A stretch of 6,353 nt of DNA from Anaerolineales bacterium (GTDB taxonomy: Bacteria > Chloroflexota > Anaerolineae > Anaerolineales > Villigracilaceae): positions 1-6,353 of the forward strand of contig WGAD01000135.1 in the NCBI GenBank assembly GCA_015489255.1, written 5' to 3'. Below, piece after piece: positions 1-6,320 of this stretch (positions within the stretch are counted from its first letter, which is position 1; the number at the start of each line of letters is the position of its first letter). Below the pieces are notes generated by a model. It saw nothing but the letters and a program-made list of their open reading frames with translations. It was not told the origin of the DNA and did no database searches. The translations under genes were made by a program, and so were the position numbers.

Positions 1-2
1 GG

Positions 3-8
3 TAAAAT
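3..8 (+). promoter_or_regulatory. Possible -10 box upstream of clpC
   Basis: TAAAAT matches the sigma-A -10 consensus at five of six positions and lies 19 nt before the clpC start codon. Transcription would begin near position 15, just before the ribosome binding site. Any -35 element lies outside the window, so this is weak evidence from one hexamer. Confidence 0.22.
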
Positions 9-27
9 TGACCCCAGGAGTTGCGAT

Positions 28-2502
28 ATGGCAAAAATGGAAAAATTTACCCAGCGCGCACGGCGCGTGCTGTCTCTGGCGCATGCGAAAGCGGAAGCCA
101 TGCGGGCGCCGCAGATCACCAGCGCACACTTGTTGCTGGCGCTTTTCGAAGAAAAAGGCGGCATTGCCGGCGCCACCTTGCGTGCGTTGGGGCTGGAGGC
201 GGACCGCTTGCACGACATTGTGGCCCGTCTGAGCAGCGGTCAGCGCGGCGAGGTGCCCGGCGGCAAACTGGACCTGGCGGACGATACCCGGCAGGTGCTG
301 GAAAAAGCCTTTGAAGAGGCACACAAGAGGCGCAAAGCCTACGTGGGGACAGAGCACCTGCTGTTGGGTTTGGTCTCCGTCCCGGGCCCGGGGTTGCAAA
401 CCCTGGAAAAACTGGGCATCACCGCCGACCAGGTGCGGCGCGAGGTGCGCCGGGTGCTCAACAAAAGCGGATCGGCGCCGCGAACTTCGCGCGGGCGCAA
501 AGGAGAAGGAGAACGCAAAAAGACCCCCTTGATCGAAAGCCTGGCGACAGACCTCACTGCCCTGGCCGAAGACGGGAAGCTGGATCCGGTCATTGGACGC
601 CAGACGGAAATAGAGCGCGTCATTCAGATCCTGGCGCGCCGCACCAAAAACAACCCGGCCCTGATCGGCGAACCCGGCGTTGGTAAGACGGCCATCGTCG
701 AAGGGCTGGCCCAACGGATCATCGAAGGAGACGTGCCCGCGCCGCTGTTGGGCAAGCGCGTTTTGCAGTTGGACGTTGGCTCGCTGGTGGCGGGGACTAT
801 GTATCGCGGCCAGTTCGAAGAACGCCTGAAGCGCGTGATTGAAGAGCTGAAAACGTCTGGCGCCATCCTGTTCATCGATGAAGTCCACATGCTGGTGGGC
901 GCTGGCTCTGCGGGCTCGGCGGTGGATGCCGCCAACATCCTCAAACCGGCCTTGTCGCGTGGCGAATTGCAAGTGATTGGGGCCAGCACCATTGACGAAT
1001 ATCGCAAGCACATTGAATCCGATGCCGCGCTGGAACGCCGCTTTCAGCCGATCATCGTCGAAGAGCCGAGCGTTGAAGAAACGCTGGCGATCCTCAAAGG
1101 CGTGCGCCCGGTCTATGAAGCTCACCATCGCCTGGTGATTTCCGATGAAGCCCTGGAAGCGGCGGTAGACCTTTCCTCCCGCTATGTGACCGAGCGCTTC
1201 TTGCCAGACAAAGCCATCGATTTGATCGACGAAGCCGCCTCGCGGGTGCGGATGTATAAAAGCCCGCAAGCCAAAAAGGCCAAATGGCTTTACACCCAGT
1301 TGCGCGAAGCACGGCAAAACCTGGCTGCCGCCCAGGAAAACGAAGAAGAAGCCGCCGTGGCCGATTGGGGCGAGAAGATCCGCGAAATGGAAGCCGAGAT
1401 CGAAAAACTGCGCACCGTCTGGGATCGGGCCAACAGCCCGGTGGTCAAGGCGGAGGATATCGCCGAGGTGGTGTCCATGTGGACGGGGATCCCGGTGATG
1501 CAGCTGGCCGAGGAAGAATCCGAGCGTTTGTTGCGCATGGAAGAGGAACTGGGGCGCGAAATCATCGGCCAGGACGAGGCCATCCACGCCCTGGCGCGCG
1601 CCATCCGCCGCGCCCGCGCCGGGCTAAAAGACCCGCGCCGCCCCATCGGTTCGTTCATCTTCCTCGGGCCGACGGGCGTCGGCAAGACGGAGCTGACCAA
1701 AGTGCTGGCGCGTTTTCTCTTCGGCAGCGAAGATGCCGCCGTGCATTTGGATATGTCTGAGTTCATGGAGCGGCACACGGCCAGCCGGCTGGTGGGCGCG
1801 CCGCCCGGGTACATCGGTTACGATGACGCCGGTCAGCTGACCGAGGCGCTGCGCCGCCGCCCCTATTCCATCGTCGTCTTCGATGAGATCGAAAAAGCGC
1901 ACCCAGAAGTGCACAACATGTTGCTACAAATCATGGAAGAAGGGCACCTCTCCGATGCCCGCGGGCGCAAGGTGGATTTCCGCAACGCCATTGTGGTGAT
2001 GACCTCCAACGTGGGCGCGGATATGATCAAACACCAGACGGGCCTGGGTTTCCGCTTGCAGCGAGACGAAGCGGAAGAAGAGCGCAATTCCTACGAGGAG
2101 ATGCGCAAACAATTGACCGAAACCCTCAAGCGGGCTTTCCGTCCGGAATTCATCAACCGCGTGGATGGGGTGATGGTTTTCCGGGCGCTCAACCGGGAAG
2201 ATATCCGCCGCATTGTGGACCTGGAACTGGACAAAGTGGCCGACCGCCTGGCGGAACATGGTGTGCAATTGCAGGCTGCCTCCGCTGCGGTGGACCTGTT
2301 GGCCGAACGCGGTTACGATCCGGAGATGGGCGCGCGTCCACTGCGCCGCACCATCCAGCAACTGGTAGAAGACCCGCTTTCCGAAGCTTTGCTGGCGGGC
2401 AGGTTTGCCGCTGGCGATGTGGTGTGGATCGAAGTCGACGACGCCGGCGAGATCATCCTTGTGCCGGAGGAAGATGTCCAGCCTGCGCCCAGCCAGGGAT
2501 AA
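28..2502 (+). CDS. clpC: ClpC-type AAA+ unfoldase, ATP-binding subunit of Clp protease
   Basis: Class I HSP100 protein of 824 aa, close to the roughly 810 aa usual for ClpC. In the family, a hexamer unfolds substrates with ATP and threads them into ClpP in the cytoplasm. The start is fixed by AGGAG at 16-20, 7 nt before the ATG. Order: N domain of two repeats (about 1-150), basic linker, first AAA+ domain with Walker A GEPGVGKT (214-221), pore loop YRG (259-261) and Walker B ILFIDE (280-285); a coiled middle domain (about 412-468); second AAA+ domain with Walker A GPTGVGKT (547-554), pore loop GYIG (594-597), Walker B VVFDE (616-620), sensor 1 near N661 and sensor 2 GAR (768-770). LGF at 673-675 fits the ClpP-docking loop, which argues for a protease partner rather than a ClpB disaggregase. 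Both Walker B glutamates are present, so both rings should hydrolyse ATP. Oddities: the first N-domain repeat reads TSAH where the second keeps GTEH, and the middle domain fits the UVR motif poorly. No mcsA, mcsB, ctsR or clpP lies in the window. Confidence 0.96.
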   Translation: MAKMEKFTQRARRVLSLAHAKAEAMRAPQITSAHLLLALFEEKGGIAGATLRALGLEADRLHDIVARLSSGQRGEVPGGKLDLADDTRQVLEKAFEEAHKRRKAYVGTEHLLLGLVSVPGPGLQTLEKLGITADQVRREVRRVLNKSGSAPRTSRGRKGEGERKKTPLIESLATDLTALAEDGKLDPVIGRQTEIERVIQILARRTKNNPALIGEPGVGKTAIVEGLAQRIIEGDVPAPLLGKRVLQLDVGSLVAGTMYRGQFEERLKRVIEELKTSGAILFIDEVHMLVGAGSAGSAVDAANILKPALSRGELQVIGASTIDEYRKHIESDAALERRFQPIIVEEPSVEETLAILKGVRPVYEAHHRLVISDEALEAAVDLSSRYVTERFLPDKAIDLIDEAASRVRMYKSPQAKKAKWLYTQLREARQNLAAAQENEEEAAVADWGEKIREMEAEIEKLRTVWDRANSPVVKAEDIAEVVSMWTGIPVMQLAEEESERLLRMEEELGREIIGQDEAIHALARAIRRARAGLKDPRRPIGSFIFLGPTGVGKTELTKVLARFLFGSEDAAVHLDMSEFMERHTASRLVGAPPGYIGYDDAGQLTEALRRRPYSIVVFDEIEKAHPEVHNMLLQIMEEGHLSDARGRKVDFRNAIVVMTSNVGADMIKHQTGLGFRLQRDEAEEERNSYEEMRKQLTETLKRAFRPEFINRVDGVMVFRALNREDIRRIVDLELDKVADRLAEHGVQLQAASAAVDLLAERGYDPEMGARPLRRTIQQLVEDPLSEALLAGRFAAGDVVWIEVDDAGEIILVPEEDVQPAPSQG

Positions 2503-2514
2503 GATGACGTTCCC

Positions 2515-2538
2515 TCCCGGGCCGGCCCTCGCCCGGGA
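2515..2538 (+). other. GC-rich hairpin after clpC
   Basis: An 8-bp perfect stem, TCCCGGGC (2515-2522) with GCCCGGGA (2531-2538), around an 8-nt loop, begins 13 nt after the clpC stop codon. No T-tract follows, so it is not a classical terminator. It could protect the 3' end of the clpC message or act with the hairpin that follows. Confidence 0.5.
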
Positions 2539-2557
2539 TCAGCGCGCAGCAGCGCAC

Positions 2558-2601
2558 GACGGGGGGCCCCCGTTACACGCCGGGGCCTCCCGTCATTCTC
2601 T
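2558..2601 (+). terminator. Strong hairpin, terminator or attenuator between clpC and dus
   Basis: A 13-bp stem, GACGGGGGGCCCC (2558-2570) with GGGGCCTCCCGTC (2582-2594), contains one G-U pair and an 11-nt loop, and is followed by ATTCTCT. The stem is strong but the T-tract is interrupted, so termination may be partial. It ends 11 nt before the dus ATG and leaves no room for a dus promoter downstream. Readthrough or attenuation is therefore more likely than full separation of the two genes. Confidence 0.5.
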
Positions 2602-2605
2602 CACC

Positions 2606-3568
2606 ATGACAGCCTCCCCCGATTTTTTCATTGGTCATATCCCTGTCTTTGGCCGCGCCATCCTGGCGCCGATGGACGGCTTTTCGGACTGGCCTTTCCG
2701 TTCCCTGTGCCGGGAACTGGGGTCGGCGTTGAGCTACACCGAGTTCGTCAACGCCCGCGAAGTACCGGCCAATGGAAAATACGTCCGCGACAAACTGCGC
2801 TTTACGGAAGATGAACGCCCGATCGTTTTTCAACTGTATGGCGACGACCCGGACGAGATCGTGCGAGCGGCCTTGCAAGTGCAGGCCTTGCAGCCCGATG
2901 CGATCGACATCAACATGGGTTGCCCGGCGAAATCCATTGCCAATCGCGGAGCCGGGGTGGGGTTGATGCGCACCCCGCTGAAGGTTGCGCGCATCTTTCG
3001 CCGACTGAGCCGAATGCTGCAGATCCCCGTGACGGGGAAAATTCGCCTGGGCTGGGAAGATTGCCGCACCTACCGGCTGATCGCCCGCGTGGTGGAAGAA
3101 AATGGCGGGCAGGCGTTGGCCGTCCACGCGCGCACTCGCGAACAAGGCTACAGCGGGCGGGCCGATTGGGATGCCATCGCCGAGATACGGCAGTTGCTTT
3201 CAATCCCGCTCATCGGCAATGGCGACGTGCAAACGCCAGAAGACATTGCCCGCATGAGAAATTACACCGGCTGCGATGCGGTGATGATTGGCCGGGCGGC
3301 CATCGGCAATCCGTGGATCTTTGCCGGCTTGCGGCGCGAAGCTGTGAGCCTGGAGCAGCTGGAATCTCTGGTGCGCGAACACCTGCGCCGCAACCTGGCG
3401 TTTTATGGGCCGGAATTGGGGTTGGTGCTCTTTCGCAAACACGCTGTGCAATACATTCGCCCCTTCATGCCCGACCGGGCGGTGCGCACCCGTTTGTTGC
3501 GCGCCGAAACGCCGCAGGCTTTTTGGCAGCAATTTGAGCGTTTGCTGGCGGCCCGAAAAGGACGGTAA
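2606..3568 (+). CDS. dus: tRNA-dihydrouridine synthase (Dus, DusB/NifR3-like)
   Basis: FMN enzyme of 320 aa that, in the family, reduces specific uridines of tRNA to dihydrouridine using NADPH. A TIM-barrel opens with the Dus signature APMDGFSDWPFR. It then carries INMGCPAKS with the catalytic proton-donor cysteine C106, TGKIRLGW with FMN-binding K145, VHART with H174, GNGD (204-207) and the phosphate-binding stretch IGRAAIGNPW from G229. A helical C-terminal part follows, in which the family holds tRNA. The start at 2606 puts the signature near the N-terminus as in homologues, but no Shine-Dalgarno sequence precedes it. An in-frame ATG at 2504, one base after the clpC stop and with AGGGA at 2495-2499, would add 34 low-complexity residues and read through both hairpins; I think that less likely. 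The family is certain. Assignment to DusB rather than another subgroup is inferred from the overall sequence style. Confidence 0.93.
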   Translation: MTASPDFFIGHIPVFGRAILAPMDGFSDWPFRSLCRELGSALSYTEFVNAREVPANGKYVRDKLRFTEDERPIVFQLYGDDPDEIVRAALQVQALQPDAIDINMGCPAKSIANRGAGVGLMRTPLKVARIFRRLSRMLQIPVTGKIRLGWEDCRTYRLIARVVEENGGQALAVHARTREQGYSGRADWDAIAEIRQLLSIPLIGNGDVQTPEDIARMRNYTGCDAVMIGRAAIGNPWIFAGLRREAVSLEQLESLVREHLRRNLAFYGPELGLVLFRKHAVQYIRPFMPDRAVRTRLLRAETPQAFWQQFERLLAARKGR

Positions 3569-3599
3569 CGCTTTTCCCTTTACCAGATAGGAGAAGAAA

Positions 3600-4013
3600 A
3601 TGTCCCCGATGTTTAATTTTGATGCAGAATTTCGCTTGGGGATCGACCTGGTCGATCGTGAGCACAGTCAACTGGTTGATATGCTCAACCACACCTATGA
3701 ACTGCTCTCCGCGGGCCGACGGGCAGAAGCCCGCCGCTATTTTGAAGAAGCGCTGACGGATTACATCGCCGTGCATTTTGCGGACGAAGAGGCGTTCCTG
3801 GAGGAGATCGGTTACCCGCACCTGGAGGAACACCGCCGCATCCATGAGCAGTTTAAGCAGAATTTCGCTACCCTGAAGCCGCGCATTGCCTCGGAAGACG
3901 ATGCCGCCTTTCGTCAGGCGCTCAACGATGCCTTTACCTGGTTGCTGGTGCACATCGGCAAGGCCGATCGGCGGTATGCCCGCTTCTACGCCGGGCAGCA
4001 AAAGGAATCGTGA
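3600..4013 (+). CDS. Bacteriohemerythrin (diiron oxygen-binding protein)
   Basis: Stand-alone hemerythrin domain of 137 aa, the usual length for single-domain bacterial forms. A four-helix bundle holds a non-haem diiron site that binds O2 reversibly; family members store, carry or sense oxygen in the cytoplasm, and some handle NO. All seven expected ligands are present: H22, H59, E63, H78, H82, H118 and D123, in the patterns HFADEE, HLEEHRRIH and HIGKAD. No signal peptide or extra domain is visible. The usual early Trp is replaced by Phe in MFNFDAEF. TAGGAG with AGGAG at 3589-3593 lies 6 nt before the ATG and fixes the start. The gap to dus is 31 bp with no terminator, so co-transcription is plausible. 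The gene suggests a cell that meets changing oxygen levels, which is inference. Confidence 0.95.
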   Translation: MSPMFNFDAEFRLGIDLVDREHSQLVDMLNHTYELLSAGRRAEARRYFEEALTDYIAVHFADEEAFLEEIGYPHLEEHRRIHEQFKQNFATLKPRIASEDDAAFRQALNDAFTWLLVHIGKADRRYARFYAGQQKES

Positions 4014-4042
4014 AAAAAAGCCGCCGAAGCCCCCGCTGGCTT
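4013..4042 (-). terminator. Weak intrinsic terminator of rsmG
   Basis: Read on the minus strand, AAGCC (4042-4038) pairs with GGCTT (4022-4018) around a 15-nt loop, and seven T residues follow (4019-4013). The rsmG stop codon overlaps the stem, and the T-tract touches the hemerythrin stop codon on the other strand, so the convergent genes share the space. The 5-bp stem is short. Confidence 0.45.
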
Positions 4043-4751
4043 ACAGAGGGTGCTTGCGCGGGACCCCGGGCTTGCGCGGGTAGGCGGTAGGGGTGGGGGC
4101 GATTTTGTCGATCAAGATGAGGTAACGATCTTCGGTGATGCCCGGCAGTTCCAGCGGCAGAATACGCTGCAAATGCCCGCCCAAAATACGGATAGCCCGA
4201 TCGGCATCCTGGGTTTCGGCGGGGCCGGTGGCGCCTTTTTGCGCCAGCACATGGCCGCCGCGCCGGACGAGTGGCAGCAGGTATTCCATCAGGACGTTCA
4301 TCCGGGCCACGGCACGGGCTACAGCCCAGTCGAAGCGCTCGCGGTAGGCCGGGTCTTGCCCCAAGGTTTCAGCGCGTTCGCTGACCACGGATACTTGTTG
4401 GAGTTCCAGAGTCTCCACCATGTGGCGGCAAAAATCGGCCTTCTTCTTGACCGATTCGACCAGCGTCAGGTGCATTTCCGGGTAGAGGATCTTCAGGACC
4501 AGGCCGGGAAAGCCGGCGCCGGTGCCGACGTCCACCAGCCGCCGCGGCGGTTGATCGCCCCAGGCCAGGACGCAGGACATGGAATCGAGAAAGTGCTTGG
4601 TGCGCACGCCCTGCGGGTCGCGGATGGCGGTCAGGTTGAGGCGGGTGTTCCAAGACAGGAGTTCCTGCTCCAGGGTGCGCAACTGGGCGATTTGTCTGGC
4701 GGTCAGGCGCAGGTTGAACAGGGCCTGGGCGGTATGGGACAGGGATTTCAT
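4041..4751 (-). CDS. rsmG: 16S rRNA (guanine-527-N7)-methyltransferase RsmG (GidB)
   Basis: SAM-dependent methyltransferase of 236 aa that forms m7G527 in the 530 loop of 16S rRNA; in several bacteria its loss gives low-level streptomycin resistance. Family landmarks run in order: NLTAI (39-43), KHFLDS (52-57), SAM-binding glycine loop GTGAGFPG (76-83), acidic E99 after strand 2 followed by the basic VKKK stretch, ARAV (145-148), QKG (171-173) and the proline- and lysine-rich C-terminus typical of RsmG. Length is normal. An in-frame ATG at 4796 would add 15 residues, but the promoter at 4787-4759 lies inside that extension. The start at 4751 also matches the usual N-terminus. No Shine-Dalgarno sequence precedes it, consistent with a leaderless mRNA. 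In many genomes rsmG lies next to mnmG or parAB; neither is seen here. Confidence 0.95.
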   Translation of the reverse strand: MKSLSHTAQALFNLRLTARQIAQLRTLEQELLSWNTRLNLTAIRDPQGVRTKHFLDSMSCVLAWGDQPPRRLVDVGTGAGFPGLVLKILYPEMHLTLVESVKKKADFCRHMVETLELQQVSVVSERAETLGQDPAYRERFDWAVARAVARMNVLMEYLLPLVRRGGHVLAQKGATGPAETQDADRAIRILGGHLQRILPLELPGITEDRYLILIDKIAPTPTAYPRKPGVPRKHPL

Positions 4752-4758
4752 GGGGTTG

Positions 4759-4787
4759 ATTATAAACGATGCACAGAGGCGGGACAA
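4759..4787 (-). promoter_or_regulatory. Sigma-A promoter of rsmG, leaderless
   Basis: On the minus strand, TTGTCC (4787-4782) is separated by exactly 17 bp from a perfect TATAAT (4764-4759). A 7-nt discriminator, CAACCCC, leads straight to the A of the rsmG ATG at 4751. This is the usual distance from -10 to the transcription start, so the mRNA is expected to begin at or next to the start codon. Confidence 0.75.
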
Positions 4788-4794
4788 CTGCCCC

Positions 4795-4828
4795 AAAAGC
4801 AGACGTGGCAGCCTGCCAGACTGCCACG
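4795..4828 (-). terminator. Intrinsic terminator of the DUF2089 operon
   Basis: On the minus strand, a perfect 8-bp stem CGTGGCAG (4828-4821) with CTGCCACG (4811-4804) around a 9-nt loop is followed by TCTGCTTTT (4803-4795). It lies 54 nt after the last stop codon of the operon and 8 nt before the -35 box of rsmG, as expected if it insulates rsmG. An outer pairing of CCCAAA (4836-4831) with TTTGGG (4797-4792) could extend the stem across an internal loop. The rest of the gap, 4837-4881, shows nothing recognisable. Confidence 0.65.
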
Positions 4829-4881
4829 CCTTTGGGTGACCGGAGCAAGTCCGTTGACCGACGCAGAGAGGCTATTGCCGG

Positions 4882-5247
4882 TTATTCGACGAAGATTTCA
4901 ACGTGTTCCCCGTCTTCTTCGTCGATCACATCCACCAGTTTGCCGGTTTGTCCGACGCGCAGGGCTTCCGTCACCATGGACATATCGATCCCCTCGATCT
5001 CCGGGGCGAAGTGCGCGCCGATCTTCAACCCGGCTTCGACCAGGCTGAAGGGAATTTGCACCAGCGCTTTGACCTTTCCGCTGCGCGTATCGGTCACACG
5101 GACGCGCAGCCAGCGCGCGGCGCCTTCGGTTGGCGATTTGCGGCGCGGGGTGCTGAGCGCCTTCAGCAGTTTGGCCGCTTCTTCGGCGGTGATTTTTCCC
5201 TCTTCTACCATTTTCAAAATTTTCAGGCGTTCTTCTGTCGTCGTCAT
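4882..5247 (-). CDS. Small soluble protein with N-terminal SHOCT-like (YvlB/LiaX N-type) domain
   Basis: Protein of 121 aa, last gene of the operon, with no signal peptide or membrane segment. Residues 5-31 form a helical SHOCT-like module with the core GKITAEEAAKLL, the type found at the N-terminus of YvlB/LiaX envelope-stress proteins and the C-terminus of DUF2089 proteins. After a short basic, proline-containing linker (32-43), residues 44-121 form an alpha/beta-looking domain starting RWLRVRVTD, with a central IPFSLVEAGLKIG stretch and a strongly acidic end (DEEDGEHVEIFVE). The C-terminal half of the membrane protein encoded just upstream follows the same pattern. The start is set by AAGGAG at 5260-5255, 7 nt before the ATG; this site directly joins the stop codon of the upstream gene (TGAAGGAG), which suggests coupled translation. 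Biochemical function is unknown. A partner or modulator of the membrane protein or of the DUF2089 regulator is inference. Confidence 0.87.
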   Translation of the reverse strand: MTTTEERLKILKMVEEGKITAEEAAKLLKALSTPRRKSPTEGAARWLRVRVTDTRSGKVKALVQIPFSLVEAGLKIGAHFAPEIEGIDMSMVTEALRVGQTGKLVDVIDEEDGEHVEIFVE

Positions 5248-5259
5248 GGGTGTTCTCCT

Positions 5260-5826
5260 TCAGCCAATGTAAACGTGCACTCGGGCGCCCCCGTCGTCCA
5301 CTTGCACCAGCAAAGGGTTTTGATGGGTAAGCGTTGTTTGCAGGGCGCGTAAAATTTCCTGGCCGGCGTCCCGGCGGTGCGCGGGGATGCGGGCGTTGAA
5401 CCGGCGCAATCCCCAGCCGAGCAAGCGCAAGGGCAGGGGAAAGCCAAACAAGATGCGGCGCGGCCCACCACTTTCTGCTTCTGGGCGCACATCAACGAAG
5501 ACCCAGGTCAGCCGCTGGTTGTTGAGGCCGACCCAGGTGAGCCAAAGGCCGAGCGCGAAAGGCAGCCAGGCCAAAGCGAACAGCAGATAGCGTCCGCTGG
5601 TAAAGGTGGATTGCAGCCAGAGAACGCCAACGACCAGCAGCGGTAACCCGGGCAATAGGGGCAGATACCCCCACCAGCGAAACCGGCGGCGCAAATCTGC
5701 AGGGGGTTCTGGGGCGGCGAGCGGCGTTTCTGCATCGCGGGCCAGCGCTGCCAGCAACTGGTCGGCTTCTTCGGCGGTGATCTTGCCTTCCGCCAGTATG
5801 TGCAAAACGCGTTCTTCCTCAGTCAT
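5260..5826 (-). CDS. Two-helix membrane protein with N-terminal SHOCT-like domain
   Basis: Protein of 188 aa, middle gene of the operon. Residues 3-28 are a SHOCT-like module (core EGKITAEEADQLLAAL). A linker follows that is Ala/Pro-rich (32-43), then arginine-rich (RRRFR, 46-50). Two hydrophobic segments (about 52-72 and 79-101) are separated by a very short loop. The Arg-rich flank before the first segment and NNQR after the second suggest a membrane hairpin with both ends in the cytoplasm. Residues 107-188 form a domain that parallels residues 46-121 of the next protein: a hydrophobic segment with FPLPLRLLGWGLRRF and a final strand pair PLLVQVDDGGARVHVYIG. The start at 5826 is supported by TGGAGG at 5839-5834, 7 nt upstream, and by alignment with the sister protein. 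An ATG at 5877 overlapping the DUF2089 stop (ATGA) would add 17 residues and has weaker support. It could serve as a membrane sensor or anchor; no specific function can be assigned. Confidence 0.85.
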   Translation of the reverse strand: MTEEERVLHILAEGKITAEEADQLLAALARDAETPLAAPEPPADLRRRFRWWGYLPLLPGLPLLVVGVLWLQSTFTSGRYLLFALAWLPFALGLWLTWVGLNNQRLTWVFVDVRPEAESGGPRRILFGFPLPLRLLGWGLRRFNARIPAHRRDAGQEILRALQTTLTHQNPLLVQVDDGGARVHVYIG

Positions 5827-5873
5827 TATCCGTCCTCCAAAAAGATGCGACGTTCGTCTCTCGGCGAGGGTGT

Positions 5874-6254
5874 TCATTCTTCCTCGCCGCTCAACAGGCG
5901 CATGGCTTCTTCGGCGCTGATTTCGCCCCGATCGAGGCGCTCCAGGATCTGGTGGCGGGCGTTGGCATCGAGCGGCGGGGCAATGGGGCCGGGTTCGTAT
6001 CCCAACGCGCGGATGATCTCGTGCAGGCGGTTGCGGATGGTGGGGTAGGAGAGGTTCAGAATGGGCTCCATGTGTTTGAGTTTGCCCTCAACGCGGATGA
6101 AGGCTTCGAGGAACTCCCATTGTTCGGGCGTCAGGTTGCTGAAGCGCCCCTGGTAAAATTGCCCCTCGATGGTGGTATCGCAAGCGTCGCAGTGCAGGCG
6201 TGTGATGGTCAGCTCGCCGCCGCAAACGGGGCATTGTTTCAGAACCGCTTTCAT
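5874..6254 (-). CDS. DUF2089 family zinc-ribbon / HTH transcriptional regulator
   Basis: Protein of 126 aa, first gene of the operon. An N-terminal zinc ribbon has two CxxC knuckles (C8, C11, C22, C25). Residues 39-86 form a helix-turn-helix-like region (LTPEQWEFLEAFIR, then LNLSYPTIRNRLHEIIRALGY), whose second part resembles a recognition helix. A proline-rich linker (88-94) leads to a C-terminal SHOCT-like module with the core ILERLDRGEISAEEAMRLL (103-121). This is the DUF2089 architecture, and the family is regarded as DNA-binding regulators. The start at 6254 has AAGGAG at 6266-6261, 6 nt upstream; an in-frame ATG at 6293 falls at the -10 box, so it can be excluded. Being first in the operon, with repeats in the promoter, suggests it controls its own operon. 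The effect (activation or repression) and signal are unknown. Confidence 0.9.
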   Translation of the reverse strand: MKAVLKQCPVCGGELTITRLHCDACDTTIEGQFYQGRFSNLTPEQWEFLEAFIRVEGKLKHMEPILNLSYPTIRNRLHEIIRALGYEPGPIAPPLDANARHQILERLDRGEISAEEAMRLLSGEEE

Positions 6255-6292
6255 GGGTATCTCCTTTTTTATTTTGAAGAAGATTTTATTCA

Positions 6293-6320
6293 ATTATACA
6301 TTGCAATTTGAAAAAGTCAA
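6293..6320 (-). promoter_or_regulatory. Sigma-A promoter of the DUF2089 operon
   Basis: On the minus strand, TTGACT (6320-6315, five of six matches) and a perfect TATAAT (6298-6293) are separated by 16 bp. The expected transcription start near 6286 gives a leader of about 30 nt carrying the AAGGAG ribosome binding site. The region 6255-6353 is about 23% GC, in sharp contrast with the coding DNA. Confidence 0.8.

Noticed and set aside
1290..1814. Long open frames antisense to or out of frame with clpC
   Set aside because: The clpC frame holds every AAA+ motif across this stretch; the other frames have biased composition and no ribosome binding sites.
2573..3145. A 190-codon antisense frame over dus
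   Set aside because: It overlaps the catalytic core of Dus and shows no recognisable motif; it is a product of codon bias.
4052..4080. An 11-bp direct repeat GCTTGCGCGGG at 4052-4062 and 4070-4080
   Set aside because: It lies in the rsmG coding end and is explained by the repeated PRK of the normal proline- and lysine-rich C-terminus.
4050..5048. A 332-codon open frame on the plus strand opposite rsmG and the soluble SHOCT-like gene
   Set aside because: It runs antisense to a certain rsmG gene, crosses a promoter and a terminator, and has no family-like motifs; it is a shadow frame of GC-rich DNA.
5827..5877. Start of the membrane protein at 5877, overlapping the DUF2089 stop as ATGA
   Set aside because: The 17 extra residues do not match the sister protein, and the ATG at 5826 has a clear TGGAGG at 7-nt spacing. 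It cannot be fully excluded.
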